From contig JAIRZV010000069.1 in the NCBI GenBank assembly GCA_031267055.1, positions 1-32,720 of the forward strand: a stretch of DNA of 32,720 nt, read 5' to 3'. Positions 17,000 to 26,306 of the stretch are shown in pieces. The number at the start of each line of letters is the position of its first letter. Within the stretch, counting starts at the first letter, position 1. The notes under the pieces were generated by a model. That model searched no databases and had not been told where the DNA came from. It saw only the letters and a program-made list of their open reading frames with translations. The DNA comes from Candidatus Margulisiibacteriota bacterium (GTDB taxonomy: Bacteria > Margulisbacteria > Termititenacia > Termititenacales > Termititenacaceae). The position numbers and the translations under genes were made by a program.

Positions 17000-17884
17000 A
17001 TGCTGAGTGTAATTTTGGTTTTGTTTGTTCTGGCTTTGACATTGTTAATTAGCGGGATAAAAATTGTGCCACAATCTTATAACTATGTAATAGAAAGACT
17101 GGGAGCTTTTCATACAACGTGGAAAGTTGGTTTTCATTTTAAGATTCCGTTTGTTGAGCGAGTCGCTAATGTAGTCTCTTTAAAAGAAGCGTTATTTGAT
17201 TACGAGCCACAGCCGGTGATCACCAAAGACAACGTAACCATACTTGTAGACACAGTGGTTTTTTACCAGATTTCTGATCCTAAACTTTATACCTATGGTG
17301 CCGAAAATCCCAGGCTGGCTATCGAGAAATTAACGCTGACTACTTTACGCAATGTGATCGGCGAGCTTGAACTGGACGAGACTCTGACCAGCCGCGACAC
17401 AATTAACGGCAAGCTGCGCAGTATTCTTGACGAAGCCACCGACGCTTGGGGTATAAAGGTGAATCGCGTCGAGGTCAAAAACATCGATCCGCCAGCCTCG
17501 GTAAAAGAAGCCATGGAAAAACAAATGCGCGCCGAGCGAGAAAAACGTGCTGCAATCCTTACGGCCGAAGGATTAAAAGAAGCAGCAATCCTTAAAGCCG
17601 AAGGAGAAAAACAGGCGCTTATTTTGCAAGCAGAAGCTCAAAAGAAATCCACTATATTAGCAGCTGAAGGCGAAGCGCAGTCTATTCTGGAAGTACAAAA
17701 AGCCACTGCGGATGGTCTGACTGCAATTAAAAAAGTTCTTGGCGACGAAGGGGTTATTAAATTAAAGAGTCTGGAAACCATGCAAAAAGTCGCGGACGGC
17801 AAGTCAACCAAAATAATAATACCATCGGACATGCAAAGCCTAGCGGGACTGATTACCAGTGTTACAGAAATAGCAAAACCATAA
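17000..17884 (+). CDS. SPFH/band 7/stomatin-like protein
   Basis: IKIVPQSYNYVIERLGAFHTTWKVGFHFKIPFVERVANVVSLKE...; coiled AEGEKQALILQAEAQKKSTILAAEGEAQS. Confidence 0.95.
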   Translation: MLSVILVLFVLALTLLISGIKIVPQSYNYVIERLGAFHTTWKVGFHFKIPFVERVANVVSLKEALFDYEPQPVITKDNVTILVDTVVFYQISDPKLYTYGAENPRLAIEKLTLTTLRNVIGELELDETLTSRDTINGKLRSILDEATDAWGIKVNRVEVKNIDPPASVKEAMEKQMRAEREKRAAILTAEGLKEAAILKAEGEKQALILQAEAQKKSTILAAEGEAQSILEVQKATADGLTAIKKVLGDEGVIKLKSLETMQKVADGKSTKIIIPSDMQSLAGLITSVTEIAKP

Positions 17885-18025
17885 GCTGGATACCAAAGTA
17901 TATTGAGCATAGCAATCTACTCTTTCCGGCAGAGTTATAGAGTAAAAAAAGACATACCCGAAAATACTCCTAAGTGTTAGCAGATTGCATTAAAAGGTTG
18001 TCTCAAGTAAAATATTTTTGTTTGT

Positions 18026-18100
18026 TCCCCGATCGTCTAATTGGTAGGACGACAGATTCTGGCTCTGTTAATCGAGGTTCGACTCCTTGTCGGGGAACCA
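18026..18100 (+). tRNA. tRNA-Gln (anticodon CTG), CCA encoded
   Basis: Acceptor tccccga/tcgggga; D-stem gtct/ggac; anticodon arm acaga-ttctggc-tctgt; T-arm cgagg-ttcgact-ccttg; ends acca. Confidence 0.93.
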
Positions 18101-18129
18101 ATCCACCCTGATGTCAAAGTCCGGTGAAT

Positions 18130-19207
18130 CTAGTATTTTACGGTTTTTGACACCAATAGGTGCATCTTTATTTTCGCTAGCGAGTCCTTAGTGTTTTCTT
18201 GGGGATAAATGCGGATTTCGTCAATTATATTGCCTAAGAGTCTTTCTTTAATTTGCAAAATCTAGTTTATCGTATATCTTGTAAAAGATTCTAAGAGTGT
18301 CTCTTATGTCTTCCTCTCTTGCTTTTTCTTGTTCTTTTTCAGCAACCAAGTTATCGAGGTTCGACAAATCTCTGTCGTAGCTGGCAATGTCTTTTTTATA
18401 GCCTTTGGCTAGGTCTTTTGAGCTTGGATGGTCAGGATTTAGTTATTTTCTACACCGATTTTTCTGTTCAATAACCCCCTTCTTTTATTAACTAGGTCTA
18501 TCTTCTCTTCGCTTTGTTGCTTTCTGGCTGAAATGAGGATTTTCTCAAAAGCCAAATTGTCCTTAAATAATTTTTTTAATTCATCTGCCAAAGCGTTTTC
18601 AATTAGAGTATCACTAATCCGTATCCTTTTCTTTGTTTCATCCTTAATATAGGTATGCACATAATAATGGCCGTTCCCTTTTCCTTCTTTGTGATAACTC
18701 ATTTCTTTCTCGGAATCTTCATAAAAGATTAAGTTGCTGAGAAGCCCTTTAGAAGCGGCAGATTTCTTTATATTTCTCAAAAAGTAAGATAACAATAAAG
18801 CATTCTTTTTCGTTGATTGTTAAGCATTCACCTATTATATCATAACCAAAAACTTCGTGTCCACCATTAAATTTGCCTTCTTGAATTCTACGATCCATAC
18901 CTGTTCTCGTTCATATTCTACAAAAGTTAAAATAATATTCATCATCATACGACCAGCGGCTGTCGCAGTAGAAAAATCTTGTGTTAGGGAAAAGCCGAAA
19001 GACAAGTCCTACATAGGGGAGCTAAAGCAAAGAGAAAAGGTAAGGTTTACCCTGCCAGAATGAATTTGCACCCGTCTCACCCTCATCACTGGGCATTTCA
19101 ATATTTATTGTGTAGATTGAGAAACCTTGTTTTGCAAGGCTCGCCAATGCTTTAACAAAGCAGTTTATCTCTCTGCACAAATGCTGAAAGGCGGTGAGAG
19201 AGGACAA
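18130..19207 (-). pseudogene. Degraded large serine recombinase
   Basis: Minus-strand fragments in different frames: FVKALASLAKQGFSIYTINIE; FSTATAAGRMMMNIILTFVEYEREQ; TGMDRRIQEGKFNGGHEVFGYDIIGEC; 118-aa ORF 18439-18795; coiled KDIASYDRDLSNLDNLVAEKEQE...; GNIIDEIRIYPQENTKDSLAKIKMHLLVSK. Confidence 0.85.
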
Positions 19208-19296
19208 TACTAATTTCTTAAATATATAAAAGTCAATTTATTGGCAAAAAACAGTACAGTTTGTACATGAATGTTGAGATAAACAAACAACCTTCT

Positions 19297-19319
19297 TGCC
19301 TGCCGTATATCGGCAGGCA
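19297..19319. repeat. Perfect 9-bp hairpin, REP-like
   Basis: tgcctgccg-tatat-cggcaggca upstream of the 19374 ORF. Confidence 0.7.
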
Positions 19320-19373
19320 GGACTTGTACTGTGTTGTGCTGTATAAAAATTTTATAGAAAGGTTGGTGTCTAT

Positions 19374-19796
19374 ATGACAACAGCAGTAAAAGTAAAAAAT
19401 AATAGTAAAAACAAGGAGAGAAGTATGAAGCGGTTTGTTGAAGAAATTTTTGCTAAAGATTTGAGATTATGTGAAAACCTTCAAGACGGATGGTTTGGCA
19501 ATAGTGGTGGTGGCGGTTATAGCTATGTCAAAAAGAATGGACTCAAAATGTACTATGTAAACGCGAGGAAGGATGGTAATAATAAATATAGAACTGAAAA
19601 CAGTTATGTGTACAATATGATTAAAAAACACCGTACGAAGAAAGTCAGGATAGTGTTGATGGATGACGTGCTGGCTTACTGGAAAGAACTCGCTGATTTG
19701 TATAAAAGCGGTAGGCTTAGAAAAACAACTTCCTTAGCGATAGAGATGTACAATAGGGAAAAAGAAACCGAACATTGTGGAGTGCCTCATATATGA
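19374..19796 (+). CDS. Hypothetical plasmid/island protein
   Basis: 140-aa ORF with plausible composition; ends in ATGA overlap with next ORF. Confidence 0.6.
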   Translation: MTTAVKVKNNSKNKERSMKRFVEEIFAKDLRLCENLQDGWFGNSGGGGYSYVKKNGLKMYYVNARKDGNNKYRTENSYVYNMIKKHRTKKVRIVLMDDVLAYWKELADLYKSGRLRKTTSLAIEMYNREKETEHCGVPHI

Positions 19797-20029
19797 TTCA
19801 GGATATGTTCGGAATGAAAGAGCAGAGTGTCAAAAATTATCGAGAGATTGCAATGTTTCTCCTAGACAAAAGCCTAGCTAGTAACCATCGAGAAGACTAT
19901 GGAAAATGGTTTGATAAGCTCGGACTGAAAGATTCTATTTGCTTGAAACAAGAGCTTTCTTGGATGAGAAGTTACTACAAGATGAAAGAAAAAGAAGCCA
20001 AAGAACGGGAAAGTAAGAGTAATTCATAA
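19793..20029 (+). CDS. Hypothetical protein with possible HTH (FGMKEQSVKNYREIAMFLL), translationally coupled to or frameshifted from upstream ORF
   Basis: ATGA stop/start overlap at 19793-19796; ORF listed from 19775. Confidence 0.5.
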   Translation: MIQDMFGMKEQSVKNYREIAMFLLDKSLASNHREDYGKWFDKLGLKDSICLKQELSWMRSYYKMKEKEAKERESKSNS

Positions 20030-20046
20030 CCATTGAATTATTCGGC

Positions 20047-20066
20047 AGGGTGTCGCAAGACACCCT
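20047..20066 (+). terminator. Hairpin after 20029 ORF
   Basis: agggtgtc-gcaa-gacaccct, 8-bp perfect stem followed by actcttta. Confidence 0.5.
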
Positions 20067-20278
20067 ACTCTTTATCTCAAGAAATGACAAACCCAGGACA
20101 CAAAGATACATCAAGGGCAGAGAGTAAATTCCCGATCATCCACACAAAATATATCTAAGAAATCCCTTAAAAACAGGCGTTCCAATGCAACAAACGGTAA
20201 ATAGTAGTATTAGAGAAAATCCGGATGGTTTCTTTTAATTTTTAGTCCAGTATTTCAAGGATAGATACTGGCGTAGTT

Positions 20279-22753
20279 TCAACTTGTTTGTATCTTGCTC
20301 GTGAAATTTTTTATGATACCACTAGGGGTTAATTCATGGTGTTCCAATAGTCCTTGGATTTTTTTCAAATCGTGATGATTATCAATGATTGCTAGAACAC
20401 AATCTTTCAGCGATTTTTTAAATTTTACAAGCATTTCTTCAGTCATTACTCTTGATTTACTGTTTGGTGATGCAGCACGCTCGCAACGATCACTGCGATG
20501 AATTATAAGTAAACAATAGTCATCTCTTTTATATTCCGATTGGAACCAATTTGCTGATCCATTTAATTGATTTATATGATCCTTAGATATTTTTTCTACA
20601 GTTTCCTTGCATTCGGTTTTGCATTCAATTACAAAATATTCATTGTCTATAGTCCATAATAAATCAGGCCCTCTTCCTTCCTGCTCTGGGCGAGAGCTAT
20701 CAAAACCGATATATTTAATTATATTTTTTGCTGTTTCTTCAAATCTTGTTGCTGATCCTTTAGAAAACGAAAACTGGTCTAATAATGCTTCTAGGTCCAT
20801 AATTACTTTGTTTTTATCTCCATCACGACAAGCATTTTGTATGAAATTCATACAGTTTTGTGCTTGTGAAACAAGACTAGTTAATTTGTCATAACTAGGT
20901 CTATGTTGTGGATTTAATACACGTCTATTATCTTCTTTGGCTTTCTGTAATATTTTCTGTGATTCAGATTGGTCTTTGTAATTTGTATATTCAGCCAAGA
21001 TTTGTCTTAGCCATCCGTTTGTATTTTTCCCATTTTCTTCATTAACTAGTCCTTGTATGATATTTATAGCTTTTTCGTAATTTCTGCTAAGTGCAGAGTC
21101 ATATGCTTCTCGCAAGCCAATAGCAATAATATCATTATGACAAAGGTTGTCGTATTTTAGTGATGCCAGTACGCTTTTACTTGCCTTAATCCAACTAACG
21201 TCTCTTTTTAAGCAAGAATTTATGGCTTCTTTCCATTCTTCGCGTTTACTTTTTAATTGTACTGCTAGTTTTTCAGATAATTGCATTTGGGCGTTTGTTC
21301 CAGGAGAAAGCTTTGAAAAACCATCTTTATTATAAAGGTGATTTACTAAAGATTGACCCATGAGGCAAACTACACAATAATCATCATTAGCTCTAATCCC
21401 ACGTCCCATACCTTGTTCTATTTTCTGTATTCTTTTGTTTAGTAAAAAACCACTATCTAATAGTACTTCTTCATTGTATTCATCGATTCTTCTTCTTACA
21501 TCAGGCAATCCGTCAATAACAAGAACACGACAAGCATCTTGCGGCAAATCTATTCCATCATATCTGTTTATTAAGACTACTAATCCTGTGTGAGGACTTT
21601 TTTTTAATTGTTCAATACCTTGCTGGATGTTAGATTTATTTAAAATAATATCTGCTACATCTCCCCAGAAAGATGCTCTGTGGAGAGATGGTACGATGAC
21701 AACAACATTATGGTGCAAGGATAGTTCTTTATAAAACGATTTTAAATCGTTATCATGTATTATTGGATTTAATGCCTTTGGGACAAGAATCATTCTATCG
21801 CCTATATCACCAGCAGTTTCTGGGGTTATACTTTTTGAAATATCTTCTTTTTTTAACCCAAAATGACTTGATAAAATACTATTATCTACCAATGTTGCTG
21901 TCATAAATATTTTTCGCGTTGCTTGTTCTATACTGGGGATCATATGTATTGGAATACAATGTGGAGATATTTCTATTTCATTTGCTGAAACCATACAATG
22001 ACAGAGGTTCAAATTGTCCTCTAATAGAGGTAAAGTAAACATTAGCTCATCGGTGTTTTTATGTTTTTTTAAAATTGCTGTTATTTGTGGGAGAGAACGC
22101 TGCCATACCCAAAAAGGGACAAGCATACTCTTTTGGCTATCATCATCGACATATATGTCATAATGCTTTGCTTCATTTTGATTTTTCAATGATTCAGAAA
22201 ACAAAGAGGCTAGTTCTTTGTATGCATCGATTGTATTGGGAATCCTTATCGTAAATTGTTGTTCTATATTATCAATACAGGCGTGTGCATCATCGATAAG
22301 CAAGCTTCCTATTTCAATTTTTTGACTACCAACACCAAAAACAGACAATCCATTAATTAGTTTATAAATATTTGTAACAAGGATAGCTTTACCACGTATG
22401 AAATCTGTAGATTTTTCGTTTTCTGTTACGTCTAATCCTAAACGATTGGCTTCTTCAATTACTTGTTCTACTAATTGCTTGTCTGGAGCTACATAGACAG
22501 CAGGCAACCTTCCTTCATTAAGACAACTTTTTAGTATTAGCAATCCTACAACTGTTTTTCCACTTCCGGTATTCATTTTAATTATGAGATTTTTTTCATT
22601 ACGTTTATCAAACCATTGGCTCCACACCTGTGCTTGGACATCTCTAGGGTACTGATACTTAGGATCGTTTTTCAATAACGCGTTAAATAATTCTCTTGGA
22701 GAAATGAGTGTTTCTGTTGTGTTTCCTGAATTCAGTGCTTCAAAATCTAACAT
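20279..22753 (-). CDS. SF2-type DEAD/DEAH helicase fused to C-terminal PD-(D/E)XK nuclease-like domain
   Basis: MNTGSGKT Walker A, LLIDDAHA (DDAH), MTATL, QGMGRGIRANDDYCVV motif VI; C-terminal GRGPDLLWTIDNEYFVIECKTE matches D-x(n)-ExK. Confidence 0.85.
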   Translation of the reverse strand: MLDFEALNSGNTTETLISPRELFNALLKNDPKYQYPRDVQAQVWSQWFDKRNEKNLIIKMNTGSGKTVVGLLILKSCLNEGRLPAVYVAPDKQLVEQVIEEANRLGLDVTENEKSTDFIRGKAILVTNIYKLINGLSVFGVGSQKIEIGSLLIDDAHACIDNIEQQFTIRIPNTIDAYKELASLFSESLKNQNEAKHYDIYVDDDSQKSMLVPFWVWQRSLPQITAILKKHKNTDELMFTLPLLEDNLNLCHCMVSANEIEISPHCIPIHMIPSIEQATRKIFMTATLVDNSILSSHFGLKKEDISKSITPETAGDIGDRMILVPKALNPIIHDNDLKSFYKELSLHHNVVVIVPSLHRASFWGDVADIILNKSNIQQGIEQLKKSPHTGLVVLINRYDGIDLPQDACRVLVIDGLPDVRRRIDEYNEEVLLDSGFLLNKRIQKIEQGMGRGIRANDDYCVVCLMGQSLVNHLYNKDGFSKLSPGTNAQMQLSEKLAVQLKSKREEWKEAINSCLKRDVSWIKASKSVLASLKYDNLCHNDIIAIGLREAYDSALSRNYEKAINIIQGLVNEENGKNTNGWLRQILAEYTNYKDQSESQKILQKAKEDNRRVLNPQHRPSYDKLTSLVSQAQNCMNFIQNACRDGDKNKVIMDLEALLDQFSFSKGSATRFEETAKNIIKYIGFDSSRPEQEGRGPDLLWTIDNEYFVIECKTECKETVEKISKDHINQLNGSANWFQSEYKRDDYCLLIIHRSDRCERAASPNSKSRVMTEEMLVKFKKSLKDCVLAIIDNHHDLKKIQGLLEHHELTPSGIIKNFTSKIQTS

Positions 22754-23023
22754 TGCCTATCCGGTATAGAAATATATTTAATTCATAGCCATTATCTTAG
22801 TAGTATAGCATAGCCAATATTACATATGGTAGCCTTGTAATGTGGATTTTCTTGTTAATACACCGTGTTTTGCTAACCCTATCAGACTAGATAATCTAGC
22901 CAGTAAACACACAAAATATGTCATGGTTTTTTATAGATATTTCTCTATAATTTCTCTTGTTTTGTATCAAGAGTGGTAATATCAGAATACTCAATTCTTC
23001 AAATATTTACCCCCATTTACATA

Positions 23024-24452
23024 TCAAGTGAAGCCCCGAAACACATCTAAGACCTTATCAAGCCTAGAATCTAATTCATATTCTAAATCAGGATTACTTT
23101 TAGATATTTCTACCTGACAAATAGGACTTACTGTCCAATTTGTATCAAGAATATATTTATTGTTCTATTATCTTTTTTATTCATCATTTCATTGTATAAA
23201 TCATAAGCAGCAGCCCTGCATACCACTATCTTTTCCATTAACTTGATAAGGGTAATTCTTTTAGAACAATTTAAGGATAGGGTAAAATCTAATTTGTCAG
23301 AATGATCTGCCTTTCTGACTATAATAGATTTTTCTCTATCCTGATCTGTCCAAAAACTACCACTCGTACCGTTCTTATCCAATTTTGTGGAGCAAAACCA
23401 AGCAATCTGGTGAGCTGATGCTGGCAAAGCGTCCTCTAGTCGTGAAAAGTCTGGGTCTGCGGCCAGTCTTTGTAAAGCAAAATTCAGGACAAGAGAATGA
23501 TCATAACCATTTTTTCTGGCAAAACTGTATGCTTCTCTGACAACTCTAAAGAAACCACTATCGTTTCTCCCGGCACAAGCATATCCTGTTTTCTTATGAC
23601 AGGTCTTTTTTGAGGGTTGGCTTTGGAGTAACTGTATAGATCACTTAACGTTAGTGTGTTATCAGATATGTTAATTATTGTATGCCCTTTATAAAACGGA
23701 TTGCGAACAAAATAACCAGCATAACTGGGGTCTCCATTTAATGGTTTAGTAAGATAATCTTTGGCAAGCCTGTAATTCCGCTCTGCTTTCTGGCCAACAG
23801 TAATAAAATTTTTTAACTGCCAGATAATATGACAGTGATTTGTCGCAGGATTAACTACGATCCATCTGGGTTTTAAGTTATCCGGTAATAAATCTATTTT
23901 CTTAACCGCTTCTTGATAATCATAATCGCAGTCCAGGGAGAGAACATATTTAGCTTTGCCGGTATTAAAATTTATATGCTTAAAATTACTGGCTTTATCG
24001 GGGCTGCAATATGTGTGGCGGTCAAACTCATTACAGACACGCAGTTTTTTTCTGTTTGTCAGCAATGGGTCTGGAATATTCATTGCTTCAGTATCAGCAT
24101 GAACAACAGCCGCAGCCCTAGTGATGTTTTTTAATGCGAGATATTCTTCTTTGGTAATGTTCCTATATCCCACAAAATCTGTATTACTTTTTTGATAATA
24201 TCTGAAAACCCTTTTTCCAGTATTATCATAACCGTACTCTCTCCAAAACTGCCGATCCTTTTTCTTTTCCGCATCTAGTTTGATAAAGAATCTTATATCC
24301 TGCCTCCGTTTATCCGTCAGAGCAGGTTTTTTATTTTTGTCTTCCGGGTAGTCTGTCCAGAAAGGCATAAGCCTACAGGGCTTACCATCTGAGTCAATGT
24401 CTGGATATTCAGCGGTTAAGTTAGAGAGAATGTTTACACTGCCTTTCTTCAA
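23024..24452 (-). pseudogene. ColE2-type/RepA-like plasmid replicase, disrupted by at least two frameshifts
   Basis: RWIVVNPATNHCHIIWQLK; LNGDPSYAGYFVRNPFYKGH; the -1 frame continues GYACAGRNDSGFFRVVREAYSFARKNGYDHSLVLNFALQRLAADPDFSRLEDALPASAHQIAWFC; a later frame continues NNKYILDTNWTVSPICQVEIS..DVFRGFT*. Confidence 0.8.
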
Positions 24453-24467
24453 AAATAGCTGTTTGTT

Positions 24468-24773
24468 TTATGTTTCACGAAGTTTCTGAATATAATCATT
24501 GTGTCTAGCTTTTATCGTGGATAGGTAAATTTCGGCTTCTTCTATGGTATTAAACTCCGCATAGAATTCTTCTCCATTCTTTTCAAAGGAAACCTGATAC
24601 ATGATCGAGCTTATTGTGGCCGCCTTCCGTCCGAATATGTTTTGAATATCTACAGCGATTCTATCTCCGAGTGCCTGGTTGTCAGTTATTGCAAACACAT
24701 ACTCCGAGTTACTCTCGATTATCATAGTATCTGTTACTCTGCTTAAAACCAGATTTTCGATGTTATCTCTCAT
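24468..24773 (-). CDS. Hypothetical island protein (101 aa)
   Basis: ORF overlapping next gene start by 4 nt (operon-like). Confidence 0.6.
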   Translation of the reverse strand: MRDNIENLVLSRVTDTMIIESNSEYVFAITDNQALGDRIAVDIQNIFGRKAATISSIMYQVSFEKNGEEFYAEFNTIEEAEIYLSTIKARHNDYIQKLRET

Positions 24774-25183
24774 TTCTTTCTCCTGCTTGTTTTTCTGTGC
24801 TGGGCATCTTCAAAAACGAAATCTCTCAATAAACCGATTACTTCAGTTATCAATATGTGCTTGGCTTCCCACATCTCAATTACCTTTTTATCTATAGCAT
24901 TCCAGATCATTGTGTCGATTTCTTTATAGAGAGCCAATAAATCCTTACTGGGCTTTTCCTCAATATCCATTGCTCTTTTCCGGTAAGAGGGCAATTCCTC
25001 TCTCTTGTCCTTCTTCAGCCTGACCAGCTCAACATCTGTTGCAATATACGCTAAAACTTCCTCAATTTCTTCTTCCGGTATATTATCTGCGGCTTCTCCG
25101 GCAGCACAGTAGATTTCAAATTTTGGTTCCGCATCTGCCAAATTCTTTTCCGCCGCTGCTCTGGCTTGTTTTCTAGTTGTCAT
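24770..25183 (-). CDS. Hypothetical island protein (137 aa)
   Basis: AAGGAG SD upstream of ATG; overlaps preceding ORF end. Confidence 0.65.
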   Translation of the reverse strand: MTTRKQARAAAEKNLADAEPKFEIYCAAGEAADNIPEEEIEEVLAYIATDVELVRLKKDKREELPSYRKRAMDIEEKPSKDLLALYKEIDTMIWNAIDKKVIEMWEAKHILITEVIGLLRDFVFEDAQHRKTSRRKK

Positions 25184-25511
25184 AATTTTTCACTCCTTTA
25201 TTAACAATCAGCACTTTATTATCTTTTTCCAGTAACCTTTCTATGAGATGTAAACAGGTCGACAAATTGTCTGGCGTAATATCGTGAGCAGACGGGAACA
25301 TTACCTCTTTTCCTTTGCAGACCTGCTGGTTTATTTTCTCCGGGTCAAATAAACCTTTTTGCCAATCAGTAACGGTACTTCTCCCAAATTTGATGGCCAT
25401 ATATTTAGCGTAGCAGTATAGGCAGTCGTTTGGGCAGCCGGACGCTTTGTTGGAACTTAAATTACGATTTATCTCTGCCCATTCTTTTGTGCCAGTTTTA
25501 GACTTGCTCAT
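25173..25511 (-). pseudogene. N-terminal half of a radical SAM protein (truncated)
   Basis: SGCPNDCLYCYAKYMA carries CxxxCxxC; ORF ends at KVLIVNKGVKNYDN*, well short of a full radical SAM domain. Confidence 0.65.
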
Positions 25512-25526
25512 AATTTTATTGCCGCC

Positions 25527-25664
25527 TTAAATTTTATTTTGTTTACGATTTAACCGCTTCAGGTTTGCCTGAGCTTCAGCAATTACATAACGACAAATAA
25601 TCTTTTCTACCTCTCTGGCTCTTTCTTCCGGGGTTACGTCCACAATCCTTAATAAAAAAAGCAT
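25527..25664 (-). CDS. Putative 45-aa small protein (MLFLLRIVDVTPEERAREVEKIICRYVIAEAQANLKRLNRKQNKI), first gene of the leftward operon
   Basis: Own translation; AGGAAGGA SD; directly downstream of palindromic operator. Confidence 0.5.
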   Translation of the reverse strand: MLFLLRIVDVTPEERAREVEKIICRYVIAEAQANLKRLNRKQNKI

Positions 25665-25682
25665 AATTCATCCTTCCTATGT

Positions 25683-25722
25683 ACTAGCATTTGCTTGTAT
25701 ATTTATACAAGCAAATGCTTGT
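25683..25722. promoter_or_regulatory. Divergent-promoter operator: 16-bp perfect inverted repeat made of two related palindromic sites
   Basis: agcatttgcttgtata (25686-25701) / tatacaagcaaatgct (25704-25719), 2-nt spacer; sub-sites actagcatttgcttgt (25683-25698) and acaagcaaatgcttgt (25707-25722). Confidence 0.85.
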
Positions 25723-25753
25723 AATATGTCAAGGGTTATGATATGCTTATCCT

Positions 25754-26299
25754 ATGGAAATGAAGCAGAAACAGGGGAAATATTTTGGAGAGTTATTAGC
25801 CCGACAAGGTGTTAATTTTACACAAATGAGTGAAAATCTCGGTGTTAGCTATCAACTTGTACAACAATATACTACTGGTCGCAGTACGCCTACTGAAGAA
25901 AAAATGGCAAAAATTGCTGAAATTCTAAAGTTACCGTTATGGTATATGTATGAGGATCATCAAAAGAAATTAGTTCAGATTATTAAATCGATGTTTGTAA
26001 CACGGGGATATTTTATTATAGAACAACCAAATGTAGATAATATTCAGGTGGATTTGTTATGTTTACACATAAACCCACAACTTATGGCTGCTATTGAGAT
26101 AAGTAAAAACCCAAAAAACCAAAACAAAATTTACCTTAATAAGATCAAACAAGTCTTAACTGAAAAATATAAGATAAATAATATTTGTGTGTTTGGCCTT
26201 ACCATTGGTAATGGTGAGGTAGAAATGGCCTGTGTTGGCAAAAAATCCAAAGAATTGCCAGATAAAGAGGAATTTTTACAAGTAATAAATAAGGTATAA
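25754..26299 (+). CDS. XRE-family regulator with extra C-terminal domain
   Basis: FGELLARQGVNFTQMSENLGVSYQLVQQYTTGRSTPTEEKMAKIAEIL HTH; C-terminal IQVDLLCLHINPQLMAAIEISKN is reminiscent of a nuclease-fold core. Confidence 0.85.
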   Translation: MEMKQKQGKYFGELLARQGVNFTQMSENLGVSYQLVQQYTTGRSTPTEEKMAKIAEILKLPLWYMYEDHQKKLVQIIKSMFVTRGYFIIEQPNVDNIQVDLLCLHINPQLMAAIEISKNPKNQNKIYLNKIKQVLTEKYKINNICVFGLTIGNGEVEMACVGKKSKELPDKEEFLQVINKV

Positions 26300-26306
26300 T
26301 TGAAGT

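Noticed and set aside
18071-18365. 13-nt direct repeat atcgaggttcgac in tRNA-Gln T-arm (18071-18083) and at about 18353-18365, as possible att site
   Set aside because: Second copy lies inside the recombinase remnant's coding frame and the match is short; no flanking similarity, so chance cannot be excluded.
20240-20275. ccagtat...atactgg inverted repeat after helicase gene as a terminator
   Set aside because: The T-rich tract lies on the wrong side for the minus-strand transcript and the loop is long.
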